NCBI RefSeq assembly: GCF_004348995.1
Contig: NZ_SMKQ01000045.1
Span: forward strand, 1-50,359
DNA from: Nonomuraea terrae
GTDB lineage: Bacteria; Actinomycetota; Actinomycetes; Streptosporangiales; Streptosporangiaceae
Reading direction: 5' to 3'
DNA length: 50,359 nt
Below, one piece after another: positions 25,597-33,770 of this stretch. The notes under the pieces were generated by a model, which saw nothing but the letters and a program-made list of their open reading frames with translations, had not been told where the DNA came from and did not search any database. The translations under genes were made by a program, and so were the position numbers. Within the stretch, counting starts at the first letter, position 1, and each line of letters opens with the position of its first letter.

Positions 25597-26331
25597 TCAG
25601 GGGCGGTCGGGAGGGCCGCCCAGGTCGGTCTCCACGTAGAAGCGCTCGGATCTCGGCGGGACGACCTCTTCCAGGAGTTCGGCGATCTCGCCGCGCCTGG
25701 TCCAGGTCTCGCGCAGCCAGCGGAACACCGGCGTGCCCGCCGGCAGGCCGAACAGCTCCGCCTCGGCCTCGCCGAGCGCGTACGGCTCCACGTAGAGCCT
25801 GGCGCGTACGAGCTCGACGCCGCGGTCGCGGAGGTAGGCGTGCGTGGTGAGCGGCCCTAACGGCTGCTCGAGCAGGTCGGGCGCCAGCCGGAAGGGCAGC
25901 ACGTGAAGCTCGGTGTTCAGCACCGCGCCGTCCGGGCCCAGCTTGTGACGCTCCATCTGCACGACCGCCTCCTCTCCTGGCACGCCCGGCAGCCGCAGCC
26001 TCGCCTTGTGGGCGGGCAGCACCTGCGCCGAGACGACCCGGTGGTCGCCGTGCGTTTCCGGGCCCTGGATGAGCAGCCCCGTGAAGCGCAGCAAGTTGTG
26101 CCGGCCGACGGCCTGGGCCACGAAGCTGCCGCGCTTGCGGAAGCGGACGATGAGCCCGGCGTCGGCGAGATCCCGCAGGGCCCGTTGCACGGTGATGCGC
26201 GAGACGCCGAACTCCTGGCAGAGCTCGGCCTCGGTGGGGATCCGGGTGCCCGGGCCCCACTGGCCGCCGCGGATTCGGGCCTCCAGCGCCCTGCGGGTCC
26301 GCACATGGAGCGGGAGGCCGTCTTCTGACAT
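25597..26331 (-). CDS. GntR family (HutC/UTRA) transcriptional regulator
   Basis: A 244-residue regulator with an N-terminal winged HTH (residues about 8-75: IRGGQWGPGTRIPTEAELCQ, FGVSRITVQRALRDLADAG, RFRKRGSFVA) and a C-terminal UTRA effector domain. The effector part ends with YVEPYALGEAEAELFGLPAG and WTRRGEIAELLEE, typical of HutC/PhnF relatives. It heads the minus-strand transport-oxidation operon, 75 bases before the first enzyme gene, so it probably controls that operon in response to the substrate. ATG 26331 gives the canonical short N-terminus and has AAGAGAAG nine bases upstream; ATG 26361, with AAAAGG, is a possible alternative adding ten residues. Confidence 0.87.
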   Translation of the reverse strand: MSEDGLPLHVRTRRALEARIRGGQWGPGTRIPTEAELCQEFGVSRITVQRALRDLADAGLIVRFRKRGSFVAQAVGRHNLLRFTGLLIQGPETHGDHRVVSAQVLPAHKARLRLPGVPGEEAVVQMERHKLGPDGAVLNTELHVLPFRLAPDLLEQPLGPLTTHAYLRDRGVELVRARLYVEPYALGEAEAELFGLPAGTPVFRWLRETWTRRGEIAELLEEVVPPRSERFYVETDLGGPPDRP

Positions 26332-26349
26332 GCCCAAATACTTCTCTTG

Positions 26350-26384
26350 TTGATAAATCATGTCAATAGACCTTTTGATATAAC
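26350..26384. promoter_or_regulatory. AT-rich repeats, possible operator of the amine operon
   Basis: TTGATAAATC (26350) and TTGATATAAC (26375) form a direct repeat of 8/10 positions spaced 25 bp. The first also begins an imperfect inverted repeat ending GTCAA at 26366. This is the only AT-rich patch near the regulator start and a reasonable binding site for it; the support is only sequence symmetry. Confidence 0.35.
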
Positions 26385-26458
26385 TAATGCGAGATGCCCG
26401 AAGTGAGGCGGCTTGAATTCGTTTGCCGTTCCGGGCCGGATGCCCGAATCATGAGCAC

Positions 26459-29400
26459 GTGGTACGGCTTGCCTTCGGGATGGTGACGGGACGCGGTCAG
26501 CAGGTCTGGGACGCGCGCGGACGCCTGCTCACAGAGGAACCCGACCGCTCCGCCCTGCCCGTCGTGGTCGGGCCCGTCGGCGCCGATCCGGCACCCGCCG
26601 TGACCGCGCTGGCCCGGCTCGTCGCGGGCACGCCGGCGGTGCCCGGCCCGTACGCGGAGCTGGGAGTGGTGGCGGCGGGGGCGGGCGTCGAGTTGTGCCC
26701 TGGATTCGTCTCGGCCCGGCTCGACGGTGTGCGCGGCGATCGGCGGGACGCCGTGCTGGCCGCCCTCCAGGTGCTGGGGCTGGACGGGCTGCACCGGCTG
26801 GGCGAGCGTACGAGGGTGCTGGTGGCGTTGTTCGGGACGGCGGCGACCAAGCCGGTCGCCGCCGCGGCCGCGAAGGCCGTCGCCGACGGCCGCTGGGCGG
26901 CGCTCCACCTGGCCTCGGCCGCCGGCGGCCTGCTCGCCGCCGAACAGATCGAACGCGTCCTGCAGTGGGGCTCCCACACCGCCTCTGCCGACCGGCAGAG
27001 CGCACCGGCCGCAGGTTCCGCCACCGCTCAGGACGCGGATCTCAGGGAGGTCGTCGAGGCCGTGCCGGAGGCGGCGGCGTCCGCCGTGGCGGATCATCTG
27101 GAACGGGTCCTCGGCGGGTTTCCGCGGCGGCGGCGGTTCGAGCTGCTGCGGGATCTCTGGCGGCAGGTGGCGGCGCGGCAGGCCGAGGAGCGGCGCGAGG
27201 AGCGGTTGCGAGCCGTCCGCGGTCGGCAGAGCAGGCTGGACGAGCTGCGCGACCGTTACCGCGCCCACGCCGACGACTTCGTGCTCGGCCTGGTCCGCGC
27301 CGAGCTGGGCCACGAGCCGACGGCGGCGGAGGCCGCGCGGTGGCTGCCGCGGCCCTGGCACTGGACGGTCATCGTGGGCCGCGCGATGCACGACGCCCTG
27401 GCCGCGACCGTGCTGCTGCGCACCGCCGTGGCGGTGGCGGAGGACGGCGTAGAAAGGGGCGTCGCGCGGTGCGCCGGGCAACTCGCCGCGGCCACGGCCT
27501 TCATGACGGACGCCGAAGCCGGATCGGCGGCGCGCCGGGTGCGCGGTATGGCCGGGTTCCCCGCCCGTCCCGGCTGCTACGTCAGGGAGCTGGCGGCGCG
27601 GGCGGAGCCGGCGGAGTACGTACGCCAACGCCTGGCGAGGGCGGCCGAGTACGCCGAGGTCGTCATGGAGGCCGTCACCGAACTGCTCGGCGACCAGCGT
27701 GTCCTGGCGTTCCTGGGGCCCTGGTCGGAGGCCGGGATGAGGAACTGGCGATCCGCCGTCGGGTACACCGCGCAGCGCGACCCCACCGGATGGGCGCAGC
27801 CGCCGGCGGCCGGGCGGCGTCCCCCGCTGTCGGAACGCCTCGCCGCACGACCTGGCGTGCCGCCGCAGGAGGTGGAGACGGTCGGCGACCTGCTGTGGTA
27901 CGCCGAGCTCGCCGACGCCCTCGCCCGGTTCAACGGCCACGACCGCGCCGCCGTCGCCTACGGTCCCCTCACCCCCGATGCCAACCCGGACCCGTCGCCG
28001 GACGACACCCGCATGCCCGGCTCCATCCCCTCCGCGCTGGCCGCCGCCGCGCAGTTCGTGTCGTTCGGCGCTCGGCCGCCGCGGCGGTGCCGTACGTGGG
28101 CGGAGCTGACCGCCGGGCTGGTCGCCGGCCTCCCCGTGCCGCAGGTGTTCCCGCTGCCCGAGCCGCTGGCCGTACGGGACGGCACGGTGCTGCCCGGTAC
28201 GGACGTGCGCGTGGAGTGCGCCCGGGACGCGCGCATGCTCGCCGAGTGGGCGGCGTACATGGGCAACTGCATCGGCTTCCCGCACTACGTGGAGGCGGCC
28301 GAGCTGGGCAGGTGTGCGCTGCTGGCGCTGCGCGGCGCGAAGGGCGAGATCGTCGCCAACGCCGAGCTGCGGCTGCACGGCCGCGCCTGGCACGTCACCG
28401 AGCTCCGCGCCCGCTTCAACGCCGACCCGCCCGCGGAGCTCCACGAACGATTCACCACCTGGGCGGCCACCCTCCCACCGCCGGCCCGCGAACGGCCGCA
28501 CCCCGAACCCGTCGAACGAGACTGGCCCCGCCCGTCGCCTCGGCGGCGCGCGAACCGTACGTTCCTGGAGATCAGCACCCCACTGGCGGACTTGGCCCAT
28601 CAGTCGATGACCGCCGCCGACACCACGACCGCCTTGGCGGCCCTGAGCACCCTCGACGCCACCCGCACCAGGCCCGCCGAAACGGGCAACATCGGGCTGA
28701 CCGGCACGGGGCCGACCGGCACGGTCGACGCCACGGTGGGCGGTGCCGATCCGGGCGCGGTCGGGACCGCCGTGGCCTGGCCCGGAGCCGGAACGGGCGC
28801 CGCCGTCGTGACGGCGCTGCGCCGTCTCTCCACGGAAGGGATGGCGCACGCCTGCCGCCAGGGCCTGTCCGCGGTGGGGCCGGCAGCGCTGTGGGCGGCC
28901 ACCGGTGTCCGTCCGCTCGCCCGTGCCCTGGACGCGCTCGACCCGGCCCTGCGCGCCCGCCACGATCACCTGGACCTGCTCCTGGCCGACGCGCCGCTGC
29001 CGGGCTCGCTGCGCGCGCTCGCCCGGCACGAGGCGATCGCGCCCGCCAGGACGATGGAGCTCGTGGCACGGCGGGTCCGCGCCACGCTCGGCCTTCTGGC
29101 CCACGCCGACGACCCGGTGCTCGCCTACCGCGTCGCGCGCGACGCGGACACGGCCGTACTCTGCGCGCTCGTCATCGCGGTCACCAGCCGCGCGGACGGG
29201 CCGCCGACCGTCGCGGTGGCCGGGCCGGGGAAGGCGTCCGTGCCCGGCTTTCCCCGTTCGAGCCTGGAGGACCCGGACGGTCCATGGCGGCGGGCGTTCC
29301 CAGGTGCGGTGGAGCTGGGCGCTGACCTGGATGCCTTCTGGGAGCGGGTCGCCGCGGACGGACTCCGCGTCCCGGCCGCCTGGCTCGGCCGCGGCGGCTG

Positions 29401-29488
29401 GCCCGCGCTCTGGCACCGCTCAGCCAGCCACCGCCCTGCCCCGAGCCCCACCCGAACCGGCCGAGGGGATCTCGTGGTCCGGCGGTGA
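26459..29488 (+). CDS. large protein of unknown function with a PcfJ-like segment
   Basis: About 1009 residues, soluble and rich in Ala, Arg and Leu, with no signal peptide or clear membrane segment. The first 570 residues are mostly helical (for example ERREERLRAVRGRQSRLDEL). Around residues 596-670 the segment AYMGNCIGFPHYVEAAELGR, CALLALRGAKGEIVANAELR and WHVTELRARFNADPP resembles the PcfJ-type pattern of a conserved Cys (GNC), a strand R-motif, an acidic strand and a final Asn. This is a tentative match by eye. A low-complexity Thr/Gly/Ala stretch follows (about 720-780), then a helical C-terminal third. The start is uncertain: GTG 26459 is used, TTG 26423 and ATG 26479 are alternatives. 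It lies divergent from the GntR gene and just before a PLP enzyme. No function is claimed. Confidence 0.65.
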   Translation: MVRLAFGMVTGRGQQVWDARGRLLTEEPDRSALPVVVGPVGADPAPAVTALARLVAGTPAVPGPYAELGVVAAGAGVELCPGFVSARLDGVRGDRRDAVLAALQVLGLDGLHRLGERTRVLVALFGTAATKPVAAAAAKAVADGRWAALHLASAAGGLLAAEQIERVLQWGSHTASADRQSAPAAGSATAQDADLREVVEAVPEAAASAVADHLERVLGGFPRRRRFELLRDLWRQVAARQAEERREERLRAVRGRQSRLDELRDRYRAHADDFVLGLVRAELGHEPTAAEAARWLPRPWHWTVIVGRAMHDALAATVLLRTAVAVAEDGVERGVARCAGQLAAATAFMTDAEAGSAARRVRGMAGFPARPGCYVRELAARAEPAEYVRQRLARAAEYAEVVMEAVTELLGDQRVLAFLGPWSEAGMRNWRSAVGYTAQRDPTGWAQPPAAGRRPPLSERLAARPGVPPQEVETVGDLLWYAELADALARFNGHDRAAVAYGPLTPDANPDPSPDDTRMPGSIPSALAAAAQFVSFGARPPRRCRTWAELTAGLVAGLPVPQVFPLPEPLAVRDGTVLPGTDVRVECARDARMLAEWAAYMGNCIGFPHYVEAAELGRCALLALRGAKGEIVANAELRLHGRAWHVTELRARFNADPPAELHERFTTWAATLPPPARERPHPEPVERDWPRPSPRRRANRTFLEISTPLADLAHQSMTAADTTTALAALSTLDATRTRPAETGNIGLTGTGPTGTVDATVGGADPGAVGTAVAWPGAGTGAAVVTALRRLSTEGMAHACRQGLSAVGPAALWAATGVRPLARALDALDPALRARHDHLDLLLADAPLPGSLRALARHEAIAPARTMELVARRVRATLGLLAHADDPVLAYRVARDADTAVLCALVIAVTSRADGPPTVAVAGPGKASVPGFPRSSLEDPDGPWRRAFPGAVELGADLDAFWERVAADGLRVPAAWLGRGGWPALWHRSASHRPAPSPTRTGRGDLVVRR

Positions 29489-29494
29489 GCTGCC

Positions 29495-29500
29495 TAGGCT
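29495..29500 (+). promoter_or_regulatory. -10 box for a leaderless transcript
   Basis: TAGGCT, a common actinobacterial -10 hexamer, lies exactly six bases before the ATG at 29507, and no ribosome site is present. The gene is probably transcribed from its own start codon. Confidence 0.5.
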
Positions 29501-29506
29501 GAGCGC

Positions 29507-30523
29507 ATGGACATCGCCACGGCCGTCAAGCTCTGGGACGCGGACCCGGGCTGGCTGAACACCCCTTCCTACGGCATCCCCCCGCGCCGCGCGTTCGACG
29601 AGTTGCAGACCGCCCTGACCCAGTGGCGGCACGGAAGCAGCGACTGGAAACCGTGGGACGCCTCCGTCGGGCGCTCCCGTTCCGCGTTCGCCCGCCTGGT
29701 CGGGGCCTCCCCCGCCGACGTGATGATCAGCTCGTCGGTCTCCCAGATCATGTCCGTCGTGGCCACCGCCCTGCCGGCGGGCGCCGAGGTCGTGGCGCCG
29801 GAGGAGGAGTTCACCAGCAACCTGTTCCCGTGGATGGTCAGCGCCCGGGTCCGTACGGTGCCGGCCGACCGCCTCGCCGACGCGATCACCCGTGACACCG
29901 CCGCCGTCGCGTTCAGCCTGGTGCAGTCCGCCACCGGGTACGTCGCCCCGCTCGCCGACATCGTCGCCGCCGCCCGCGCCCACGACGCGCTGGTGATCGC
30001 CGACGGCTCGCAGGCGTGCGGCTGGCTGCCCGTGGACGTGGCGGGCGTGGACGCGCTGGCCTGCGCCGCGTACAAGTGGCTGATGGCGCCGCGCGGCGCG
30101 GCGTTCGGCTACCTGTCGCCGGGCCTGCGCGAGCGGATGCGCCCGCTGGCCGCCAACTGGTACGGCGGCGCCGACGAGGGCGGCTCCTACTACGGCCCGC
30201 CGCTGCGCCTCGCCGACGACGCGCGCGCGTTCGACCTGTCGCCCGCCTGGTTCTCGTACGTCGGCGCGGCCCCCGCCCTCGAACTGCTCAACGAGATCGG
30301 CATGGAACGGATCCACGAGCACGACGTGACTCTCGCCAACCGCTTCAGAACGGGCCTCGGCCTGGAGCCCTCGAACACCGCCATCGTCTCGGTCGACGCC
30401 CCGGGCGAACGCCTGGAGGCGGCCGGGATCAGGGCGGCCGTGCGGGCGGGCAAGGTCCGTGCCGGCTTCCACGTCTACACGACGACCGACGACGTGGACC
30501 GTGCCCTCAATGCCCTGACGTGA
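29507..30523 (+). CDS. class V aminotransferase-fold PLP-dependent enzyme
   Basis: A 338-residue pyridoxal-phosphate enzyme of the class V fold (cysteine desulfurase, kynureninase and isopenicillin-N-epimerase-like). The PLP-binding aspartate is Asp166 in VIADGSQACGWLPVDV and the Schiff-base lysine is Lys190 in CAAYKWLMAPRG. The cofactor-phosphate region is SSSVSQIMSVVATALPAG, and PEEEFTSNLFPWM fits. A cysteine desulfurase active-site loop is not seen, so another reaction is likely. The gene starts 18 bases after the large unknown protein and has its own -10 box. It converges with a TetR gene, three bases between stops. Confidence 0.87.
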   Translation: MDIATAVKLWDADPGWLNTPSYGIPPRRAFDELQTALTQWRHGSSDWKPWDASVGRSRSAFARLVGASPADVMISSSVSQIMSVVATALPAGAEVVAPEEEFTSNLFPWMVSARVRTVPADRLADAITRDTAAVAFSLVQSATGYVAPLADIVAAARAHDALVIADGSQACGWLPVDVAGVDALACAAYKWLMAPRGAAFGYLSPGLRERMRPLAANWYGGADEGGSYYGPPLRLADDARAFDLSPAWFSYVGAAPALELLNEIGMERIHEHDVTLANRFRTGLGLEPSNTAIVSVDAPGERLEAAGIRAAVRAGKVRAGFHVYTTTDDVDRALNALT

Positions 30524-30526
30524 GCA

Positions 30527-31207
30527 TCAGGCGCTGCCGCCGGCGCCCCGGAGGTAGGCCACCGTCATCTCACCGACCATGCGGCGCAACCGTTCACGAT
30601 GCTCGGGGGCGGTCATGTCGCGTCCGAACAGCGCCCCGAACGTGTGCTGGTTGGCCACCCGGAAGAAGCAGAACGCACTGATCATCATGTGCACGTCGAT
30701 GGCGTCGGCCTCGGTGACGAAGTCGCCGGAGGCCCGCCCCGCCTCCAGGATGCGCGAGATGAGGTCGAGCACCGGCGCCCCGAGGTTGGCCAGCACCTCG
30801 GACGTGCGGATGTGCTCGCCCTGGTGGATGTTCTCGATGGCGACGAGCTTGATGAAGTCGCGGTGGGCGTCGTGGTGGTCGAACGTCAGCTCGGCCAGCG
30901 TGCGGATCGCCTCGACCGGCGCCAGGTGCTCGACGTCGACCGTGCGCTCGACGGCGCGCACCTCGGAGTACGCCTTCTCCAGCACCGCGACGTAGAGGCG
31001 CTCCTTGCTGCCGAAGTAGTAGTAGATCATGCGCTTGGTCGTGCGCATGAGCTCGGCGATCTCGTCGACCCGCGCCCCGGCGTAGCCGTGGCGGGCGAAC
31101 TCGCTCTGCGCGACCGCGAGGATCTCCGCCCGGGTGCGCTCGGCGTCACGCCGGCGCGGCCTGTCGGCCGGCTGGGTGGCAGGCTGGGTGGCCGGCTGCG
31201 AGGTCAT
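30527..31207 (-). CDS. TetR family transcriptional regulator
   Basis: A 226-residue regulator. After a short N-terminal tail of repeated PATQ residues comes the HTH (about 20-65) with ILAVAQSEFARHGYAGARVD, EIAELMRTTKRMIYYYFGSK and ERLYVAVLEKAY. The C-terminal domain fits the TetR_C group seen near RutR/NicS-like proteins, with FDHHDAHRDFIKLVAIENIHQG. ATG 31207 is chosen because TACTAT, a -10 box, lies six bases upstream (leaderless). It is divergent from the MFS transporter gene, which is the probable target. Confidence 0.86.
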   Translation of the reverse strand: MTSQPATQPATQPADRPRRRDAERTRAEILAVAQSEFARHGYAGARVDEIAELMRTTKRMIYYYFGSKERLYVAVLEKAYSEVRAVERTVDVEHLAPVEAIRTLAELTFDHHDAHRDFIKLVAIENIHQGEHIRTSEVLANLGAPVLDLISRILEAGRASGDFVTEADAIDVHMMISAFCFFRVANQHTFGALFGRDMTAPEHRERLRRMVGEMTVAYLRGAGGSA

Positions 31208-31213
31208 CCGCCC

Positions 31214-31219
31214 ATAGTA
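31214..31219 (-). promoter_or_regulatory. -10 box of the TetR gene (leaderless)
   Basis: On the minus strand TACTAT is followed after six bases (GGGCGG) by the ATG. There is no ribosome site further upstream that would fit another start. Confidence 0.5.
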
Positions 31220-31297
31220 ATGACCGCTCGCGACACCGTACGGCGACCGGTCCCTTGACAGCCGCCGCGCGGCCCTGCAGCATGGCCGCGACATTAA

Positions 31298-31316
31298 TTA
31301 ACTATCTAGTACGTAA
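31298..31316. promoter_or_regulatory. imperfect palindrome, possible TetR operator
   Basis: A 19-bp element of the form TTANNTA-N5-TANNTAA (TTAACTATCTAGTACGTAA) lies 58 bases before the MFS start in the divergent intergenic region. It is the most AT-rich patch there and suits a TetR dimer; this is inferred. Confidence 0.45.
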
Positions 31317-31374
31317 AACGCAGGTTATCGGCGCGTCGGGGGCCGCCGGACCGCGCTCACCGAGGAGAGCAACC

Positions 31375-32730
31375 GTGACCGACAGCTCACCGGACACCCC
31401 CCTGAGCCGGGGCACCCCCCGCAAGGCCGCCGTCGCCGCCTGGATCGGCAGCGCTCTCGAGTACTACGACTTCTTCATCTACGGCAGCGCCGCCGCGCTG
31501 ATCTTCAGCAGGGTCTTCTTCGACGACTCCGACCCGGCCACCGCCACCCTGCAGTCGCTGGCCAGCTTCGGCGTCGCCTACGCCGCCCGGCCCGTGGGCG
31601 CGTTCATCCTGGGTCACGTGGGCGACCGGTTCGGCCGCAAGAAGATCATGGTGTTCACGCTGGTGCTGATGGGCGTCTCCACGTTCCTCATCGGCTGCCT
31701 GCCCACCCGCGACCAGATCGGCAACCTCGCGCCGGCGCTGCTGGTGCTGCTGCGCATCCTGCAGGGTCTGTCGGCGGCGGGCGAGCAGGCCAGCGCCAAC
31801 TCGATGACCCTGGAGCACTCCCCGAGCGACCGGCGCGGCTACTTCACCAGCTTCACGCTGAACGGCACCCAGTTCGGCCAGATCCTGGCCACGTTCGTGT
31901 TCATCCCGGTGGCGGCGCTGCCGGAGGAGCAACTGCTCAGCTGGGGCTGGCGGGTGCCGTTCTGGCTGAGTGTGGCCGTCGCGGTGGTCGGCTGGATCAT
32001 CCGCAGGCGGCTGGAGGAGACCCCGGCCTTCGAGGCGGAGCTCGCCCAGGGCACCGTGCCGCGGATGCCGCTGGCGGTGCTGTTCCGCGACCACTGGCGC
32101 AGTGTGGTGCGCGTGGTGTGCGCGGCGCTCATCGCCACCGTCAGCACGATCTTCACGGTGTGGGCGCTCAACTACGCCACCAGCGACGAGATCGGCCTCG
32201 ACAACGCCACGATGCTCTGGGTGAGCATCGCCGCGAACGCCGTCGCGCTGGTAGCGATCCCGCTGTGGGCCCGGCTGTCGGACCGGATCGGCCGCAAGCC
32301 CGTCTTCCTCGTCGGCGCGATCGGCAGCCCGATCATGATCTTCGCGTACCTGGCGGCGATCAACTCGCGCAACTACGCGCTGGTCTTCGTGGTCGGCATC
32401 CTGACGCTCGGCGTCGTCTACAGCGCCTCCAACGGCATCTGGCCGGCGCTGTACGGCGAGATGTTCAGCACGAAGGTGCGCCTGTCGGGCATGGCGATCG
32501 GCACCCAGATCGGCTTCGCGGTGGCCGGGTTCGCGGTGGCCTCGGCCGCGGGCATCGTCTCGCCGGAGGGCTGGCTGGGCCTGCGGGGCTGGGTCGGCGT
32601 GGGCATCTTCACCGCCGTCCTCTGCGCGATCAGCGCCGTCGCGGTGGCCACGGCGCGGGAGACGTACCGTGTGCCGACCGAGGAGCTCGGCCTGCCCGCG
32701 ACACGCGAGCAGGCCCCGGCCCGAGGCTAG
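31375..32730 (+). CDS. MFS transporter, metabolite:H+ symporter (MHS) type
   Basis: A 451-residue major facilitator with about twelve membrane segments. The N-terminal IGSALEYYDFFIYGSAAALIF is the hallmark of the MHS family (ShiA, KgtP, ProP, citrate carriers), and GHVGDRFGRKKIMVFTLVLM is the loop 2-3 motif repeated as ARLSDRIGRKPVFLVGA in the second half. RILQGLSAAGEQASANSMTLEHS fits helix 4-5. It probably imports an organic acid or zwitterion by proton symport. GTG 31375 has GAGGAGAG upstream. It is likely controlled by the divergent TetR. The last four bases overlap modC convergently. Confidence 0.9.
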   Translation: MTDSSPDTPLSRGTPRKAAVAAWIGSALEYYDFFIYGSAAALIFSRVFFDDSDPATATLQSLASFGVAYAARPVGAFILGHVGDRFGRKKIMVFTLVLMGVSTFLIGCLPTRDQIGNLAPALLVLLRILQGLSAAGEQASANSMTLEHSPSDRRGYFTSFTLNGTQFGQILATFVFIPVAALPEEQLLSWGWRVPFWLSVAVAVVGWIIRRRLEETPAFEAELAQGTVPRMPLAVLFRDHWRSVVRVVCAALIATVSTIFTVWALNYATSDEIGLDNATMLWVSIAANAVALVAIPLWARLSDRIGRKPVFLVGAIGSPIMIFAYLAAINSRNYALVFVVGILTLGVVYSASNGIWPALYGEMFSTKVRLSGMAIGTQIGFAVAGFAVASAAGIVSPEGWLGLRGWVGVGIFTAVLCAISAVAVATARETYRVPTEELGLPATREQAPARG

Positions 32731-33770
32731 GCCGGGTAGGCGTGGGTCTCGGTGGCCTTCACCGCGGCCCACACCTGCCGGCCGGGGCTCAGGTCGAGGT
32801 CGGCGAGTGCGGCGGGCGTGATGTCGACGAACGCGGCGATGGGCCCGCCGAGGTGGACGCGGACGTTGTCGCCGTGGCGTTCGACGCCCTCGACGGCGGC
32901 CTGCCACAGGTTGCGCGGGCTGCCGTCGGGCCGGGTGCGGTAGAGCGCGACGGCGGCCGGCGAGAAGGCCACGAACGCCGGCCCGTCGACCTGCTCGATC
33001 GTGCTGAAGGGCAGCTCGCCCACCTTGACGCGAGCCCCGTCGCCGCTCCCCCGGTACAGGTTGAGCCCGACCAGCCGCGCCACGTAGTCCGTACGGGGGC
33101 GCCTGGCCACCTCGGCGGGCCCGCCCTGCTGGACGACGGCGCCGTCCTCCACCACCACCAGCCGGTCGGCGAGCACCATGGCGTCGAGCGGGTCGTGCGT
33201 GACGAGCACGGTGGCACCGTCGAACCCGGCCAGGTGGCGGCGCAGCTGGGAGCGGATCTCCAGCCGGGTGTGCGCGTCGAGCGCGGCGAGCGGCTCGTCG
33301 AGCAGCAGCAGCCGCGGCCGTACGGCCAGCGCCCGGGCGAGCGCGACCCGCTGCGCCTGGCCGCCGGACAGCCGGCGGGGTTTGGCGCCGGCCTGGGCGG
33401 CGAGGCCGACGCGTTCGAGCAGGCCGGCCGCGACGCGGCGGGCCTCGGCCTTGGAGGCGCCGCGGCAGCGCGGCCCGAAGGCGACGTTGTCGAGGGCGGA
33501 CAGGTGGGGGAAGAGCAGGTAGTCCTGGAACACCATGCCGATGGGCCGCCGGTCGGGGGGTTCGGTGTGCAGGGGGCGGCCGTCGAGGGTGATGTGCCCC
33601 TCCGCAGCCAGGCCGATGAGTCCCGCGAGGGCGCGCAGGGCGGTGGTCTTGCCCGCGCCGTTGGGGCCGAGCAGCGCGACGACCTCGCCGGGGACGACGT
33701 CGAAGGAGACGTCGAGCCGGAACGCGGGCCGGGTGACGACGAGCCGGGCGCTCAGGCCGGGCGCGGTCAT
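32727..33770 (-). CDS. modC: molybdate ABC transporter ATP-binding protein
   Basis: A 347-residue ATPase that powers molybdate uptake. Walker A GPNGAGKTTA, Q-loop MVFQDYLLFPHL, signature LSGGQAQRVALARAL, Walker B LLLLDEPLAALDA and switch LVTHDPLDAMVL are clear. The last ~75 residues (WQAAVEGVERHGDNVRVHLG and PAALADLDLSPGRQVWAAVK) form the TOBE/Mop domain typical of ModC. Its start overlaps the stop of modB by four bases. As the last gene of modABC it needs both partners. The call as molybdate rather than another anion rests on the operon. Confidence 0.92.
   Translation of the reverse strand: MTAPGLSARLVVTRPAFRLDVSFDVVPGEVVALLGPNGAGKTTALRALAGLIGLAAEGHITLDGRPLHTEPPDRRPIGMVFQDYLLFPHLSALDNVAFGPRCRGASKAEARRVAAGLLERVGLAAQAGAKPRRLSGGQAQRVALARALAVRPRLLLLDEPLAALDAHTRLEIRSQLRRHLAGFDGATVLVTHDPLDAMVLADRLVVVEDGAVVQQGGPAEVARRPRTDYVARLVGLNLYRGSGDGARVKVGELPFSTIEQVDGPAFVAFSPAAVALYRTRPDGSPRNLWQAAVEGVERHGDNVRVHLGGPIAAFVDITPAALADLDLSPGRQVWAAVKATETHAYPA

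Noticed and set aside
26384..29416. Minus-strand frame of about 1010 codons opposite the large unknown protein
   Set aside because: Its composition (Arg, Gly, Pro, His-rich, no domain) is that of the antisense of a GC-rich gene; the plus strand has protein-like blocks and better codon bias.
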